A stretch of 64,000 bases of DNA, taken from the NCBI RefSeq assembly GCF_017377395.1, contig NZ_CP061800.1, positions 4,485,633-4,549,632 of the forward strand. The letters are read 5' to 3'. The notes beneath the pieces are model-generated. The model was not told the origin of the DNA. It did no database searches and saw nothing but the letters and a program-made list of their open reading frames with translations. Origin of the DNA: Desulfonema magnum (GTDB lineage Bacteria > Desulfobacterota > Desulfobacteria > Desulfobacterales > 4be13). Shown here in pieces: positions 17,274-27,100 of this stretch. Every line of letters begins with the position of its first letter. Position 1 is the first letter of the stretch. Position numbers and translations under genes: made by a program.

Positions 17274-18710
17274 TTAGTCCTCAATACCTGCCAGGCGTTT
17301 GGCTCTTTTAATCTTGCTCTTTGTATCACTTTCTCGGAAGATGGTAACACGATGGGCTTCAGGTGAACCGCCGCCGTGGATGTCGGAGATCGTGTCCGCA
17401 CTTTCCATGGCAAGCTTTTCAGCCAGTCTGAACATCTTGATCCGGTTTTCCACAGGAATGCCTTCTTTTGCTTTGAGGTATTTCTTCAGCATACCGCCGA
17501 TTTCCGGATTTTCAAAATCTTTGTCAGAGGGAAGGTCCGCTACGAATCCGCCGCACACGTCAATCATCAGCCGGGTGGCTTCGGCCATTTCTTTGCCCTC
17601 GTGTATTTTGGACGCGTTTGCCAGAACCGTGTCAATAAAATAGGTTCCTGAGGGTTGTTCGTTGCCTTCATAAGAGGATGCCAGGCAGCAGCCATACAGG
17701 GTTTCGGCTCTGTGGATCATGTCTATGACTTTTTGTTTGTGATGTCCGGCTTTTGAGGTGCCGTTGTAATCCATCAGGGTCAGGGCCGTACCGACCATGC
17801 AGTCAATTTTTCCTGCTTTGCATCCGCCATGGCTCTGTCTGTGGAAAGAGGAGAATTTTATCACCATATCCACGGCAAATTCTGATTCACCACACAGGAA
17901 TACTCTGTCCCACGGAACAAACACGTCATTGAAAATCAGCGTGGGGCAGTATTTTGAGTATCGCATGTTTCCGGTGTCGCAGCCATCCAGCTCACGGGTG
18001 TCCAGGCTGGAGCGTCCCACCACATGAATCAGTCCCGGGGCGTCCGAAGGAATGGCAAATGCCACAGCATAATCCTTATCTTCGGGTTTCATGGCCCGGG
18101 TCGGCAGAACAATGATCTCATGAGAGGAAAGAGAACCGGTCTGATGCACTTTGGCACCTCGGACGACAATGCCGTCATCTCGTTTTTCCACCACACGCAC
18201 ATACATATCTTCATCTGCCTGGGCCTTGGGTCCCAGAGAGCGGTCTCCTTTGACATCAGTTACGCCTGCATTGGCGGTGAGGTCGTTTTTCTGCATGTAT
18301 TTGAGAAAATTGACAAAGTTTTTATTATAACTGGTCCCGTGTTTCTGATCCACGTCATAGGTGACAATGGAAAGGGTGGAAAGACAGTCCAGACCCGTGC
18401 ATCGCTGATGGCAGGTTCCCACCCAGCTTCCCAGTTTACGGTTCAGTTTGACTCTCGCAACCAGGTCCTCGATGGATTCCGGAGGCAGACAGAAGCGGTT
18501 CACGGGTTCGTCAATCAGGGGGCTATGAGTGATAACGAGATCCCGAAATTCATCAAGCTCGGCCACTTCATAAGTCGAGGCGGTTGATTCAATGCCTGCC
18601 CGAATCCGGGGATTATCCACAACATTCGTAATTTTTTCACCGAACATATAAACAACAGGGTTCATTTCCCGCAATGACTCGATATATTCCGCTTTGGTTT
18701 TCAGTCCCAC
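17274..18710 (-). CDS. abfD: 4-hydroxybutyryl-CoA dehydratase/vinylacetyl-CoA isomerase
   Basis: 478 residues, the normal length for AbfD, which converts 4-hydroxybutyryl-CoA to crotonyl-CoA using a [4Fe-4S] cluster and FAD and is oxygen-sensitive. The cluster ligands described for the Clostridium aminobutyricum enzyme are all in place: GTCHQRC gives C100 and C104, and FHRQSHGGCKAG gives H290 and C297. The start is a GTG eight bases after GGAGG. It lies 70 bp downstream of a GntR-type gene on the same strand, so that regulator probably controls it. It suggests use of 4-hydroxybutyrate or 4-aminobutyrate, or a 4-hydroxybutyrate route to crotonyl-CoA. Succinyl-CoA ligase genes 1.8 kb away fit a C4 metabolism cluster. 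Confidence 0.93.
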   Translation of the reverse strand: MGLKTKAEYIESLREMNPVVYMFGEKITNVVDNPRIRAGIESTASTYEVAELDEFRDLVITHSPLIDEPVNRFCLPPESIEDLVARVKLNRKLGSWVGTCHQRCTGLDCLSTLSIVTYDVDQKHGTSYNKNFVNFLKYMQKNDLTANAGVTDVKGDRSLGPKAQADEDMYVRVVEKRDDGIVVRGAKVHQTGSLSSHEIIVLPTRAMKPEDKDYAVAFAIPSDAPGLIHVVGRSSLDTRELDGCDTGNMRYSKYCPTLIFNDVFVPWDRVFLCGESEFAVDMVIKFSSFHRQSHGGCKAGKIDCMVGTALTLMDYNGTSKAGHHKQKVIDMIHRAETLYGCCLASSYEGNEQPSGTYFIDTVLANASKIHEGKEMAEATRLMIDVCGGFVADLPSDKDFENPEIGGMLKKYLKAKEGIPVENRIKMFRLAEKLAMESADTISDIHGGGSPEAHRVTIFRESDTKSKIKRAKRLAGIED

Positions 18711-18780
18711 TTATTATTCCTCCTTAATGATTCTAAAGTGTTGATTAAATATTGTCAGGCACGCAATGATGAATGTCTGC

Positions 18781-19482
18781 TCAGAATTCCAAGTTGTGTT
18801 TTTCTTCTATCATTTGCTTGTAACTTGAAACTATTTGCTCTTTGACGTTCGCAGTGTGTTTTGAAAGCAGTTTCCGGGCTTCTTTTATTTTTTTCGCTGC
18901 CACACAGTCATAAATTTTCTGGTGTTCCCGATTAAAGGCATTCAGCGAAGAGAAGGAGAGATAGCTGCCGCCGTATTTTAAAAAAAGCACATCGAAAATA
19001 TTCTGAAGAATTCGTATTCGGTTATGTTTTTTTGACAGAGAGGCCAATGTCAGATGAAATTCTCTGTTTCTGAACAGTCTTTCCTTTGAATAAACATTTT
19101 TGGCCGCGGAACGATGGGCCTCAAGCGCTGATTTTAATTCCTCTAACCCTTCCTCATCCAAGTTTTCTATGACCGCCGGAATCAGCGAAGGCTCTAGCAG
19201 TTCACGAATCTCAAAAAGTTCCTCCAGCTCTTCCAGGCTACAGGGCGTGATATAATATCCGCAATTGGGTTTTCGGAATGCAAGCCCCTGAAATTCAAGC
19301 CAGCTTAAGGCTTGGATCACAGGGGTGGGACTCATGTCCAACCTTTCGGTAAGTTCCCGATAAACAATTTTCTGACCCGGGACAAGTTCTTTATGGTAAA
19401 GCATTTTCCGAATGGCATGATATGCTTTGTGACTCATATCTTCCAATCCGGCCCGGGCTTTTTTATCACTGCGTTGTTTCAT
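18781..19482 (-). CDS. GntR-family regulator (FCD/FadR-like)
   Basis: 233 residues: N-terminal winged helix (IVYRELTERLDMSPTPVIQALSWLEFQGLAF, about 40-70) and an all-helical FCD domain with FEIRELLEPSLIP, NREFHLTLASLS and FNREHQKIYDCV, whose His and Asp residues usually bind a metal and an acid ligand. Such proteins repress or activate acid-catabolism operons. It is immediately upstream of abfD and transcribed with it. Three AATTTAATTAAATT palindromes upstream (19611, 19860, 19982) are candidate operators. The ATG at 19482 is followed by a basic stretch before the helix-turn-helix. Confidence 0.88.
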   Translation of the reverse strand: MKQRSDKKARAGLEDMSHKAYHAIRKMLYHKELVPGQKIVYRELTERLDMSPTPVIQALSWLEFQGLAFRKPNCGYYITPCSLEELEELFEIRELLEPSLIPAVIENLDEEGLEELKSALEAHRSAAKNVYSKERLFRNREFHLTLASLSKKHNRIRILQNIFDVLFLKYGGSYLSFSSLNAFNREHQKIYDCVAAKKIKEARKLLSKHTANVKEQIVSSYKQMIEEKHNLEF

Positions 19483-19493
19483 TATTATAAAAA

Positions 19494-19597
19494 CAGGTGT
19501 CAGGTGTTAGGTGTTAGGTGTTAGGTGTTAGGTGTTAGGTTGTTCGGCAATGGTTCCTTTGTTTTTCTTAACACCTAACACCTAACACCTAACACCT
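19494..19597. repeat. inverted GGTGTTA heptamer arrays
   Basis: Left arm 19494-19540 has about six tandem GGTGTTA/GGTGTCA units. Right arm 19568-19597 has about four complementary TAACACC units. Together they can form a long hairpin just upstream of the GntR start. Confidence 0.65.
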
Positions 19598-19610
19598 TTT
19601 TACAAACAAA

Positions 19611-19995
19611 AATTTAATTAAATTATAAATTGTATTTTTTATTAAATCTGAAGGGATGTCAAGTATTTTTTTAAATTCTTTCTGTTTTTCATCATTATTT
19701 TTTTATTTTTTATTTGCCATAGTTTTGAAAAAAAAATTAAACTTTAATGATTCTGACAAGTTATAAGATTAAGCTCAAAAAAATTATATTAATAATTTAA
19801 ATTGATTAACGCTTTGACACTGTCAGAACAGAAAAAATATCGAATTATTGACTTGCGAAAATTTAATTAAATTGTTAATTACATCTTTAATTACATCTGA
19901 GGAACATTTGTCAAGAAATTTTTATAGCTTTCTCCAGGATGAATCGTCTGATCAGAATTTTTTTATTTTCTTGCTTGCGAAAATTTAATTAAATT
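19611..19995. promoter_or_regulatory. three AATTTAATTAAATT palindromes
   Basis: The 14-bp perfect palindrome occurs at 19611-19624, 19860-19873 and 19982-19995. The last two sit in a 60-bp direct repeat (from TTGCGAAAATTTAATT to CATTTGT) spaced 122 bp apart. All lie between the divergent GntR-abfD and sucCD units. They are candidate operators of the GntR regulator; random occurrence in AT-rich DNA is possible for one site but less so for repeated ones. Confidence 0.45.
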
Positions 19996-20108
19996 GTTAA
20001 TTGCATCCTTAATTATATCTGAGGGACATTTGTGAGTGGTGATTGGCCATTTGTTCTGACCTGCATATTTTGTTGTGAGGGGCCGATCATAACTGTTTAA
20101 GAAAAAAA

Positions 20109-20234
20109 ACAGACTCAGCAGATCGAAAATGATCCTGAATCAGTTTCCGGGAATTGGAAAATCCGTCGGAAATGTCAAGGCGATATCAATCCTTGGCAAG
20201 CATTTTTGGAGCGTTTTCAGTCTGCTGAGTCTGT
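20109..20234. repeat. palindromic element with ACAGACTCAGCAGA ends
   Basis: Fourteen-base perfect inverted arms (20109-20122 and 20221-20234) bracket about 100 bp without coding capacity. Probably a small non-autonomous insertion. Confidence 0.5.
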
Positions 20235-20303
20235 CTTAAAGAAATCGAATTTTTTCAGGCAATCTGATTTCTCGCCTGACAAACATCATCCGAAACCTAT
20301 AGC

Positions 20304-20459
20304 GTTGTTCCCAAATAAGTAAGCCTTTCAGCCCGCTGTCATATGACGCGACGTGCGGCTCATAATGCCACAAAGATACAAAGGCACAAAGGGACACAAA
20401 GACCCTTCGTGAGCCTTCGCGCCTTCGTGTCTTTGTGGCATTATTTATTTAGGAACAAC
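20304..20459. repeat. palindromic element of CACAAAG/CTTTGTG blocks upstream of sucC
   Basis: GTTGTTCCCAAATAA (20304) and its complement ending 20459 enclose inner arms ATAATGCCACAAAG and CTTTGTGGCATTAT. Similar AAGGCACAAAG blocks occur at 11905-12000 and 23770-23860. It lies 60 bp upstream of sucC and so could affect its leader. Confidence 0.55.
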
Positions 20460-20519
20460 TCTTATGGATAAATTGGAGAAAAATCTTATCATCTGAATTT
20501 TAACGTAAGGAATTTGTTT

Positions 20520-21662
20520 ATGAGATTACATGAATACGAAGCTGCAAGAGTCTTTGAATCGGTGGGTATCAAGGTTCCAAAACATAAGGTGGTCCAGACC
20601 CCGGAAGAGGCGTTGGAGGCTGCTGAAGAGATCGGTTACCCGCTGGTTCTGAAAGCCCAGGTGCTTGTGGGCGGAAGAGGTCTTGCCGGGGGCGTAAAAA
20701 TCGCTTCAGACCCTGAGGAGCTTAAAACGCTTTCTGGAAAAATGACCGGTTCTGAGATCAAAGGCGTGCCAGTGGACAAAATAATGGTGACCGAAAAGGC
20801 AAACATTTCCGATGAGCTGTATGTGGCGGTCACGGTGGACGGATATTCCGGCAGACCGGTTGTCATTGCCAGTACCGAAGGCGGGGTCAATATAGAGGAA
20901 ACCGCCAGAAAGACCCCTGAAAAGATTGTTTCAGTTCATGTGGATCCCCAGTTCGGTTTTTACCCGTTCCAGGCCAGAAGACTGCTGAGAAGGCTCGGAC
21001 TGTCCGAGCGTCTGCTTCTCTCCTGTGCGGATGTGCTGGTCCGTTTGTATAAAGTTTTCAGCCAGCTTGAAGGTATTATCGTTGAGATCAATCCGCTGGC
21101 TGTGCTTGAAAACGGAGACTTGTGCGCGGTGGATGCCGTGTTGGAAGTTGACAACTCCGCACTGAAACGTATTGAGTATCCTTTGCCCAATTTTCTGGAA
21201 CGTATTGACAACCCCCTTGAACGGCGGGGGAGACGGATCGGAGTCACATATGTGGATCTGGACGGAGATATCGGTCTCATCTCTTCCGGAGCAGGTCTGG
21301 GCATGGCGAGCATGGATATCATCGGCCAGAAACTTCGCCCTGCGAATTTTCTGGAAACCGGCGGCGGCATTACTGAAGAACTGCTCTACAAATGCATGGA
21401 ACTTATCATGAGAAAAGAAAAACTCAGAGGGCTTTTCATCAATATTTACGGCGGAATCAACCCGATCCACGAGGGAGCCAAAGGGGTGGTCAGATATATC
21501 AAAGAACATGGCGTGACCATACCCATTGTGGCCAAGGCTCTGGGCAACCATCAGGAGGAAACCTGGGAAACCCTTGAGTCCGGCGGTGTCCATGTGATAA
21601 CAGACGTGGCGACCGAAAAGGCCGTGGCGCGTCTGGTTGAACTGGTTGAGGCTAATGAGTAA
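20520..21662 (+). CDS. sucC: succinyl-CoA ligase, beta subunit
   Basis: 380 residues with the ATP-grasp fold: RLHEYEAARVFESVGI, the nucleotide loop VLVGGRGLAGGVKI, ASTEGGVNIEE, EINPLAVLENGDL and the C-terminal FLETGGG...NIYGGI ligase domain. With SucD it interconverts succinate and succinyl-CoA with nucleotide synthesis. ATG 20520 has AAGGA seven bases upstream; a TTG two codons earlier is less likely. The sequence between about 140 and 165 (FGFYPFQARRLLRRLGL) is more divergent than in E. coli SucC, so related acyl-CoA ligases such as malate-CoA ligase are possible. sucD follows after 108 bp. Confidence 0.88.
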   Translation: MRLHEYEAARVFESVGIKVPKHKVVQTPEEALEAAEEIGYPLVLKAQVLVGGRGLAGGVKIASDPEELKTLSGKMTGSEIKGVPVDKIMVTEKANISDELYVAVTVDGYSGRPVVIASTEGGVNIEETARKTPEKIVSVHVDPQFGFYPFQARRLLRRLGLSERLLLSCADVLVRLYKVFSQLEGIIVEINPLAVLENGDLCAVDAVLEVDNSALKRIEYPLPNFLERIDNPLERRGRRIGVTYVDLDGDIGLISSGAGLGMASMDIIGQKLRPANFLETGGGITEELLYKCMELIMRKEKLRGLFINIYGGINPIHEGAKGVVRYIKEHGVTIPIVAKALGNHQEETWETLESGGVHVITDVATEKAVARLVELVEANE

Positions 21663-21770
21663 GTTTCAATGCCGGTCCGCGCCTTTATTTTCAGGTGTCC
21701 CGCACACGGAGAAGGACCGACTATCCGCAAAATTCGCAATATTTCACCAGATAGGGAGAGTTACAATAAT

Positions 21771-22643
21771 ATGAGTATTCTTTTAGATGATTCAACCCGC
21801 GTGATTGTTCAGGGGATCACCGGGAATATCGGCAGGACCCAGACCCGTTGGATGCTGGATTACGGAACCAAGATTGTGGGCGGTGTCACTCCCGGCAAAG
21901 GCGGAACCCAGGTCGAGGGGCTTCCGGTTTTCGACAGCGTAGGAGAGGCGGTCAGGGAAACCGGAGCGACCGCTTCGGTCTTTTTTGTGCCTGCGCCTTT
22001 TGTGCTTGACGCGTTTTATGAAACCGTGGACGCGGGTGTCAGTTTTATTGTCATCGTGCCGGAGCATGTGCCGGTCCATGATGTGATGAAGATGCGTGCG
22101 TATATTAAAGACAAAGATGTTTTCACCTTGGGACCCACCACCCCGGGGATACTGGTTCCGGGCAAAGGCAAAATGGGGATTATGCCTGCGTCTCTCTTCT
22201 TTCCGGGAAGGGCGGGCATTATCTCGCGAAGCGGAACATTGTCTTATGAATTTGCCGGCATTCTTTCTGAAAAGAATATTGGTCAGAGTACTGTCGTGGG
22301 TATGGGAGCGGATCCCGTGGTGCTGACCAACCTCAAAGATATTCTCAAAAAATTCGAAGCCGATGACGAAACCGACGGGGTGATCGTCGTGGGAGAGGTT
22401 GGCGGAGAACAGGAAGAAAAAGCCGCAGAATTCATCAGAGATCATATGACAAAGCCTGTGGCCTCATATATTGCAGGCAGATTCAGCCCCAAGGGAAAAC
22501 GCATGGGCCATGCCGGGGCTATTGTCAGAGGCTCGGCCGGAACATACGAGGGCAAATGCGAAGCCTTGAAAAACGTCGGTATTGAGGTGCTGAACAGCCC
22601 CATAGATGTGCTGGAATGGGCTGAAAAACACAATATCACCTGA
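21771..22643 (+). CDS. sucD: succinyl-CoA ligase, alpha subunit
   Basis: 290 residues. The CoA-binding Rossmann part has GITGNIGRTQTRWMLDYGT and VGGVTPGKGG. The catalytic phosphohistidine is in RMGHAGAI near residue 246, and GTLSYE is the second conserved block. Length equals that of SucD enzymes. The ATG at 21771 follows GGGAG; an upstream in-frame ATG (21669) would add a non-homologous leader. It forms an operon with sucC. A hairpin lies 22 bp after the stop. Confidence 0.9.
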   Translation: MSILLDDSTRVIVQGITGNIGRTQTRWMLDYGTKIVGGVTPGKGGTQVEGLPVFDSVGEAVRETGATASVFFVPAPFVLDAFYETVDAGVSFIVIVPEHVPVHDVMKMRAYIKDKDVFTLGPTTPGILVPGKGKMGIMPASLFFPGRAGIISRSGTLSYEFAGILSEKNIGQSTVVGMGADPVVLTNLKDILKKFEADDETDGVIVVGEVGGEQEEKAAEFIRDHMTKPVASYIAGRFSPKGKRMGHAGAIVRGSAGTYEGKCEALKNVGIEVLNSPIDVLEWAEKHNIT

Positions 22644-22665
22644 TGAATTTCTCGTTAAAGCTCAG

Positions 22666-22695
22666 GAGGCGGCAGACAGATTCAAAAGCCGCCTC
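22666..22695 (+). terminator. GAGGCGGC/GCCGCCTC hairpin after sucD
   Basis: Eight-base GC-rich arms at 22666-22673 and 22688-22695, followed by TTAATG with only a weak T tract. A plausible terminator of sucCD. Confidence 0.5.
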
Positions 22696-22770
22696 TTAAT
22701 GTAACTGGTTCTGACGGATTTTGTGGTCGTCGAATAAAAGACTTGCAAAATTCATCCGATGATATCTTCC

Positions 22771-23000
22771 TGATTATAACGGATTTAGGGGAGGGTCGAC
22801 CAAGCCCTGTAAGGACGGCATATTTGTAGCAACAGGTTTGCAGACCCCGCCAAGCCCCGTGGGCGCGACATATTTGTAATAGCAAATCATGCTACGGATA
22901 TGCCGCCCTCACGGGGCTTGGCCGGCCTGACATGATGAATGCTACAAATATACCGCCCTTACAGGGCTTGACCATCCCTCCCATAACTCCTTTATAATCA
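22771..23000. mobile_element. palindromic element, family E copy 1
   Basis: Ends TGATTATAACGGATTTAGGG (22771) and complementary CCATAACTCCTTTATAATCA (ending 23000). Two nested arms with AAGCCC(C/T)GT...ATTTGTA give a multi-level hairpin. Related ends occur at 58119-58327, and half an element at about 53999-54062. No coding capacity. Confidence 0.65.
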
Positions 23001-23024
23001 ACAGAAAACCTTATGGTCTGGTAT

Positions 23025-23669
23025 TTATATATCTTTTTTAAACAGTCTCCAAAACGAGACCGCTAGCCTGTATCCTCGTCTGATGCATTCGAGTATCCAG
23101 AACGGTATTTTCATCCCTGGTCTGCAAAATCTGACATAGAGCTTGTTGTAAAAATATTTCAGAATATCAAAATGGTAGCATCTTCCTGTTTTCATATAAT
23201 CTGAAACATCTATCACATATCCTCTGCCGTTATAAATCAGAATGTTTTTGGCATGAAGATTTCGGGGGTTGAGTCCACACTCACGGGCATACGAGACCGC
23301 CTTCTCTATGTCAGACACAATCTGTTCCTGGATGAATATTCCTTTCAGCAGGCACTCGTAAACACTGGGACCCGGGATATATTGGAGCAAAAGATAATTC
23401 TCTCCGCTTCCGTAAAATTTCGGATAGAAAGAAGAGTCTCCCAGTTTACGATATACCTCCGATTCCCGGAGGGCAATATGTGTGCGGATATCTGAAAAGG
23501 TTTTTATGGCGATGTCAGGATAACTGTCATGCCGAAAAACAGCAGCGGAATTTCCGACCCCCGCACAATGCCAGCCATTTGGTTTGTTCTCCACCTGCAC
23601 ATAAGAGAACCAATGAGAATGCCTGAGTCTTATCTGTCTGATTTCTTGTATTAATTCTTTTATCAACAT
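23025..23669 (-). CDS. YrzF-like protein-kinase-fold protein with altered catalytic loop
   Basis: 214 residues with a kinase-like core: GVGNSAAVF as glycine loop, DIAIKTF with the ATP-binding lysine, RESEVYRKLG for the helix-C glutamate, NYLLLQYIPGPS as hinge, then NPRNLHAKNIL and VIDVSDY in place of HRDxxxxN and DFG. The position of the HRD catalytic aspartate reads Asn, as far as can be aligned by eye, while the metal-binding Asn and Asp remain. It resembles small YrzF/RIO-like kinases. The C-terminus is basic and hydrophobic (FWILECIRRGYRLAVSFWRLFKK), possibly membrane-associated. It is monocistronic, and a GGTGTTA-type array lies just upstream. It may be a weak kinase or a pseudokinase. 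Confidence 0.65.
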   Translation of the reverse strand: MLIKELIQEIRQIRLRHSHWFSYVQVENKPNGWHCAGVGNSAAVFRHDSYPDIAIKTFSDIRTHIALRESEVYRKLGDSSFYPKFYGSGENYLLLQYIPGPSVYECLLKGIFIQEQIVSDIEKAVSYARECGLNPRNLHAKNILIYNGRGYVIDVSDYMKTGRCYHFDILKYFYNKLYVRFCRPGMKIPFWILECIRRGYRLAVSFWRLFKKDI

Positions 23670-23680
23670 TTATATTTTTT

Positions 23681-23720
23681 TTAGGTGTCAGGTGTTAAGT
23701 GCCAAGTGTCCAATGTCAGG
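23681..23720. repeat. GGTGTCA/GGTGTTA heptamers
   Basis: Several degenerate copies of the heptamer seen at 10791 and 19494, again just upstream of a gene start. Confidence 0.5.
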
Positions 23721-23729
23721 TGCGAGTAT

Positions 23730-23901
23730 CTTAGTGCTTAATTCCATAAATAATGTCCGGTAAATTATATTTGCCACCAAGGCACAAAGGCACAAAGTCT
23801 CACGAAGTTTTTTTGTGTTTTCTTCGTGTCTTTGTGTCTTTGTGGCGAAGTAAGATTATTGTCATTCCGCCCGGACATTATTTATGGGATTCAGCACTTA
23901 G
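23730..23901. mobile_element. 172-bp palindromic element with GTGCTTAATTCCATAAATAA ends
   Basis: An imperfect 31-bp inverted repeat (23730-23760 and 23871-23901) encloses CACAAAG/CTTTGTG blocks. One end and the inner blocks recur at 11890-12044. Next to it, 23905-24012 is a single unit related to the 68-bp tandem array at 57.5 kb (AAATACCCG, GGTGGG...CCACCC, GTTCCCTT). Confidence 0.65.
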
Positions 23902-24110
23902 GGATTTCCCAAAAAATAAAATACCCGAAAATGCAGGGTGGGTTGCGCTTTGCTCCGCCCACCCTGCATGTCAGGAAATCAGGGGATTTTATTCGTTTGA
24001 AGTTCCCTTAGTTCTGAAATTCGTGTTTTTTCTGTCTGATTTATCCGAATTATTTTTTTGAAATTTTTAGTTTTATTCCTCTTAACACTTAACATGTGGC
24101 ACTCTGATAC

Positions 24111-27100
24111 CTATTTTTTATCAAAATTTACCGAAACAATTTTGGACACGCCTTTTTTTTCCATTGTAATTCCAAACAAGGTGTCGGCAAATTCCATGGT
24201 TTTCTTCTTATGTGTGATCACAATAATCTGAGACTGCTCTCCGATGATTCTCAGGAGTTCATTAAACCGAAACACATTGGCCTCATCCAGCGGTGCGTCA
24301 ATTTCATCCATAATGCAGAACGAAGCCGGTTTGATTAAAAATATGGAGAAAATAAACGCAATAGCGGAAAGGGCTTTCTCACCGCCTGAGAGAAGACTCA
24401 GCCGGGTCAGCTTTTTTCCCGGGGGATGAACCATGAACTCCACGCCGGTCTCAAGGGGTTTGTTCGGATCCGTAAGGATAAGCTTTGCAGAACCGCCGTC
24501 AAACAGACGGGGAAAGACCTCGGCCATTTTCTCATTCACCAGATCAAAGGTTTTAAGAAACTGTTCCTGGGTGATCTTATTGATTTTTCTGATGACCTTG
24601 TGCAGATCATCCACAGCTTTAAGAAGGTCATCCCGCTGCTCACAAAGAAAGTCAAAGCGTTCTCTGAGCTGTCCGTACTCTTCTATGGCACCAAGATTGA
24701 CATCCCCGATCTTTGAAAGCTTTTTTCTATAATCGGAGAGTTCTGCTTCCATCTGATCAGCAGAGATTTGAGGCTTATCTTTGCCCACAAGCTCCGGTCT
24801 GAACTGACTCAGTTGCTGCTGATAGCGTTCTTCCACCTGATTGGCGACATTTTCCCGTTTGATCTGACGCTGGGATTGTTCAATCTCAAGCATTCGGATT
24901 TTCTGTAAAATATCTTCACGTTTATTTTTTATCTCAGAAATGGAACTGTCATTCTCCCTCAGTCTGGCATCAATGGCCTCATAATCCGCCTCATTGCTTT
25001 CAAGGGTTTGCTCGAGGCTTTTCATAGTTTCATACATGGCGGACAGGGTTTGCTCATATTCTGTTATTTTTTCCTTTGAAGAGACCTGCTTTTGCTCCTT
25101 CAGCTCAATATCCCGGGTCAACTGCCCAAGCCGTGTGATGCCGTCTTCCCAGAACTGTTTCAGACGGCGTAATGAATTATTGCTGTTTTCCAATCGCGCG
25201 TTGAGAGTGGTCAGTTCAAGCTTGAGATCAACAATTTTCTGATTAAACGCCTCCATTTCAGCAGACACGGAACTGATTTTTTCCGAAGTTTCCGCGACCT
25301 GGGTCTGCCCTGCTTTCACATCATTTTCAACTTCTGCCAATACTTTGTTATATTTTTCAATTTCCTCATCAATGCCATTTTCCTCATCTGCAAGCTGTTC
25401 CTGTTCTATACGGACCATTTCAAGATGTCGCCGGGCATGTTTTAACTCCTCTGTTACTTTGTAAAAATCCCTTTCCGCCTCGGTTTCATCCTCCGTGGTT
25501 CTGTTTTTTTGCTCAATCAGCTTTTGCAGATCGCTTTCAATGGTCCGAACCTCGGATTCTATATGTTTTTGTTTGCCCCGGTCTGACTCCAGTTTTTCAT
25601 CCAGCGCCGCGACCTGTCCTTCCAATGCCCTTAATTCATGCTTTTTTGCAAGAATACCGGATAAATTCTCCTGACTGCCGCCCACCATAAACCCCTCATG
25701 GGAAATCATATCGCCATTTTTGGTGACGAAGGTATGAAACCTTCCATTGTTGTTTGACAGTTCCAGAGCTTCCTGCATGTTTTCGGTGACAAGCACATGA
25801 CCCAAAAGGGCCTCGGCGATTTTTTCAAAACCGCCTTTTATGGAAACATGATTCAGCAGACGGTCCGAGTTTCGAGTTTCGAGTTTCGAGTTTTCAGTTC
25901 TGACAGATGAAACCGGGATAAACCCGCTGCGTCCTGCGCCTTTGGATTGGAGGTAGTCTATGGCTTCAACGCCTGTTTCCTGATTTTTTATAAGAATGTA
26001 TTGCAGGGATTCTCCTAAAACAGCTTCCAAAGGCGTTTCAAATGACGCTTCCGGCTCAATGATATCGGCCATCAGCCCCATAATATCCGAGTTTCCGGTT
26101 TCGAGTTGCATAATGGCTTTGACACCGCCTTTATACCACTCGAAATTGTCCTCCATTTTTTTCAGCGTTGAATATTTTGATTTTGCCCGGGTTCGCTCAA
26201 GTTCCAGAGATTGTACAAGCCTGACATGCTCCCCGAGGGCTTTGCTTTTTTCATCAAGCTGTGATCTTGTGGTCGAAATCTCCTGTTTCAGTTCCTCGAT
26301 TTCCTGCCTGCATAATTCCAGTTCTTCTCTGGCCTCGGTCTCTTTTTTCTGGTATTCTGCAACTTTTTTGCCAGCGACCGCTTCTTCCTCATCTGTCCGC
26401 TTTAATCGCCTTTTAAGACTGTCCTTGTTGTTCGAGGCATTCTGATAGATGTTTTTATATTTGGCTTCCTGTGCCACCAGATTCATGAGATTGGTTTTAC
26501 AGGTCTCAAGTTCCTGATTTAAGTTCGCCAGCCGTTCCCGGATACTTTCCGAGTCCCGGCGTTCTTTGCTGAGAACGGATTTTATTTCCTCTGTTTTTTC
26601 CTTTAAACCGATATGTTCCGTTTCTGTCTGCGCCACTTCGGACGTTATATTCTCGTTCTTTTCCTCAAGTTCCTTGTGCGCGGACCGAAGTTCCTCAGCC
26701 TCACCCGAGAGCCTTTCCACGTCTTTATGAAGATGGGCAAGATCATTTTCCAGTTTGTCAACATTGCGCTGTGTTTCGAATTTACTGGCTTTCTGAGCCG
26801 AAATTTCCTCATTTTTCTGCCAGCGTTTCAGCTTGATATCCTCAACTGCGGCATCCAGTTGTTTTATTTTTGACACATGCTGAATATCCGAGTCTTTAAG
26901 TTCTCTTAACAGGGCAGATGTCTCCTCAAGCTGGCGGGTGTAGTCATCATAATAATGAAGTGCGAGAAGGACATCTAATTTTTTAATGTGTTCTTGATAT
27001 GTTTTGTATTGTTCCGCCTTCTTTGCCTGACGTTTCACACTGTTCATCTGACGTTCAACTTCGGTAATCACGTCTTTGACACGCAAAAGATTCTGATTGG

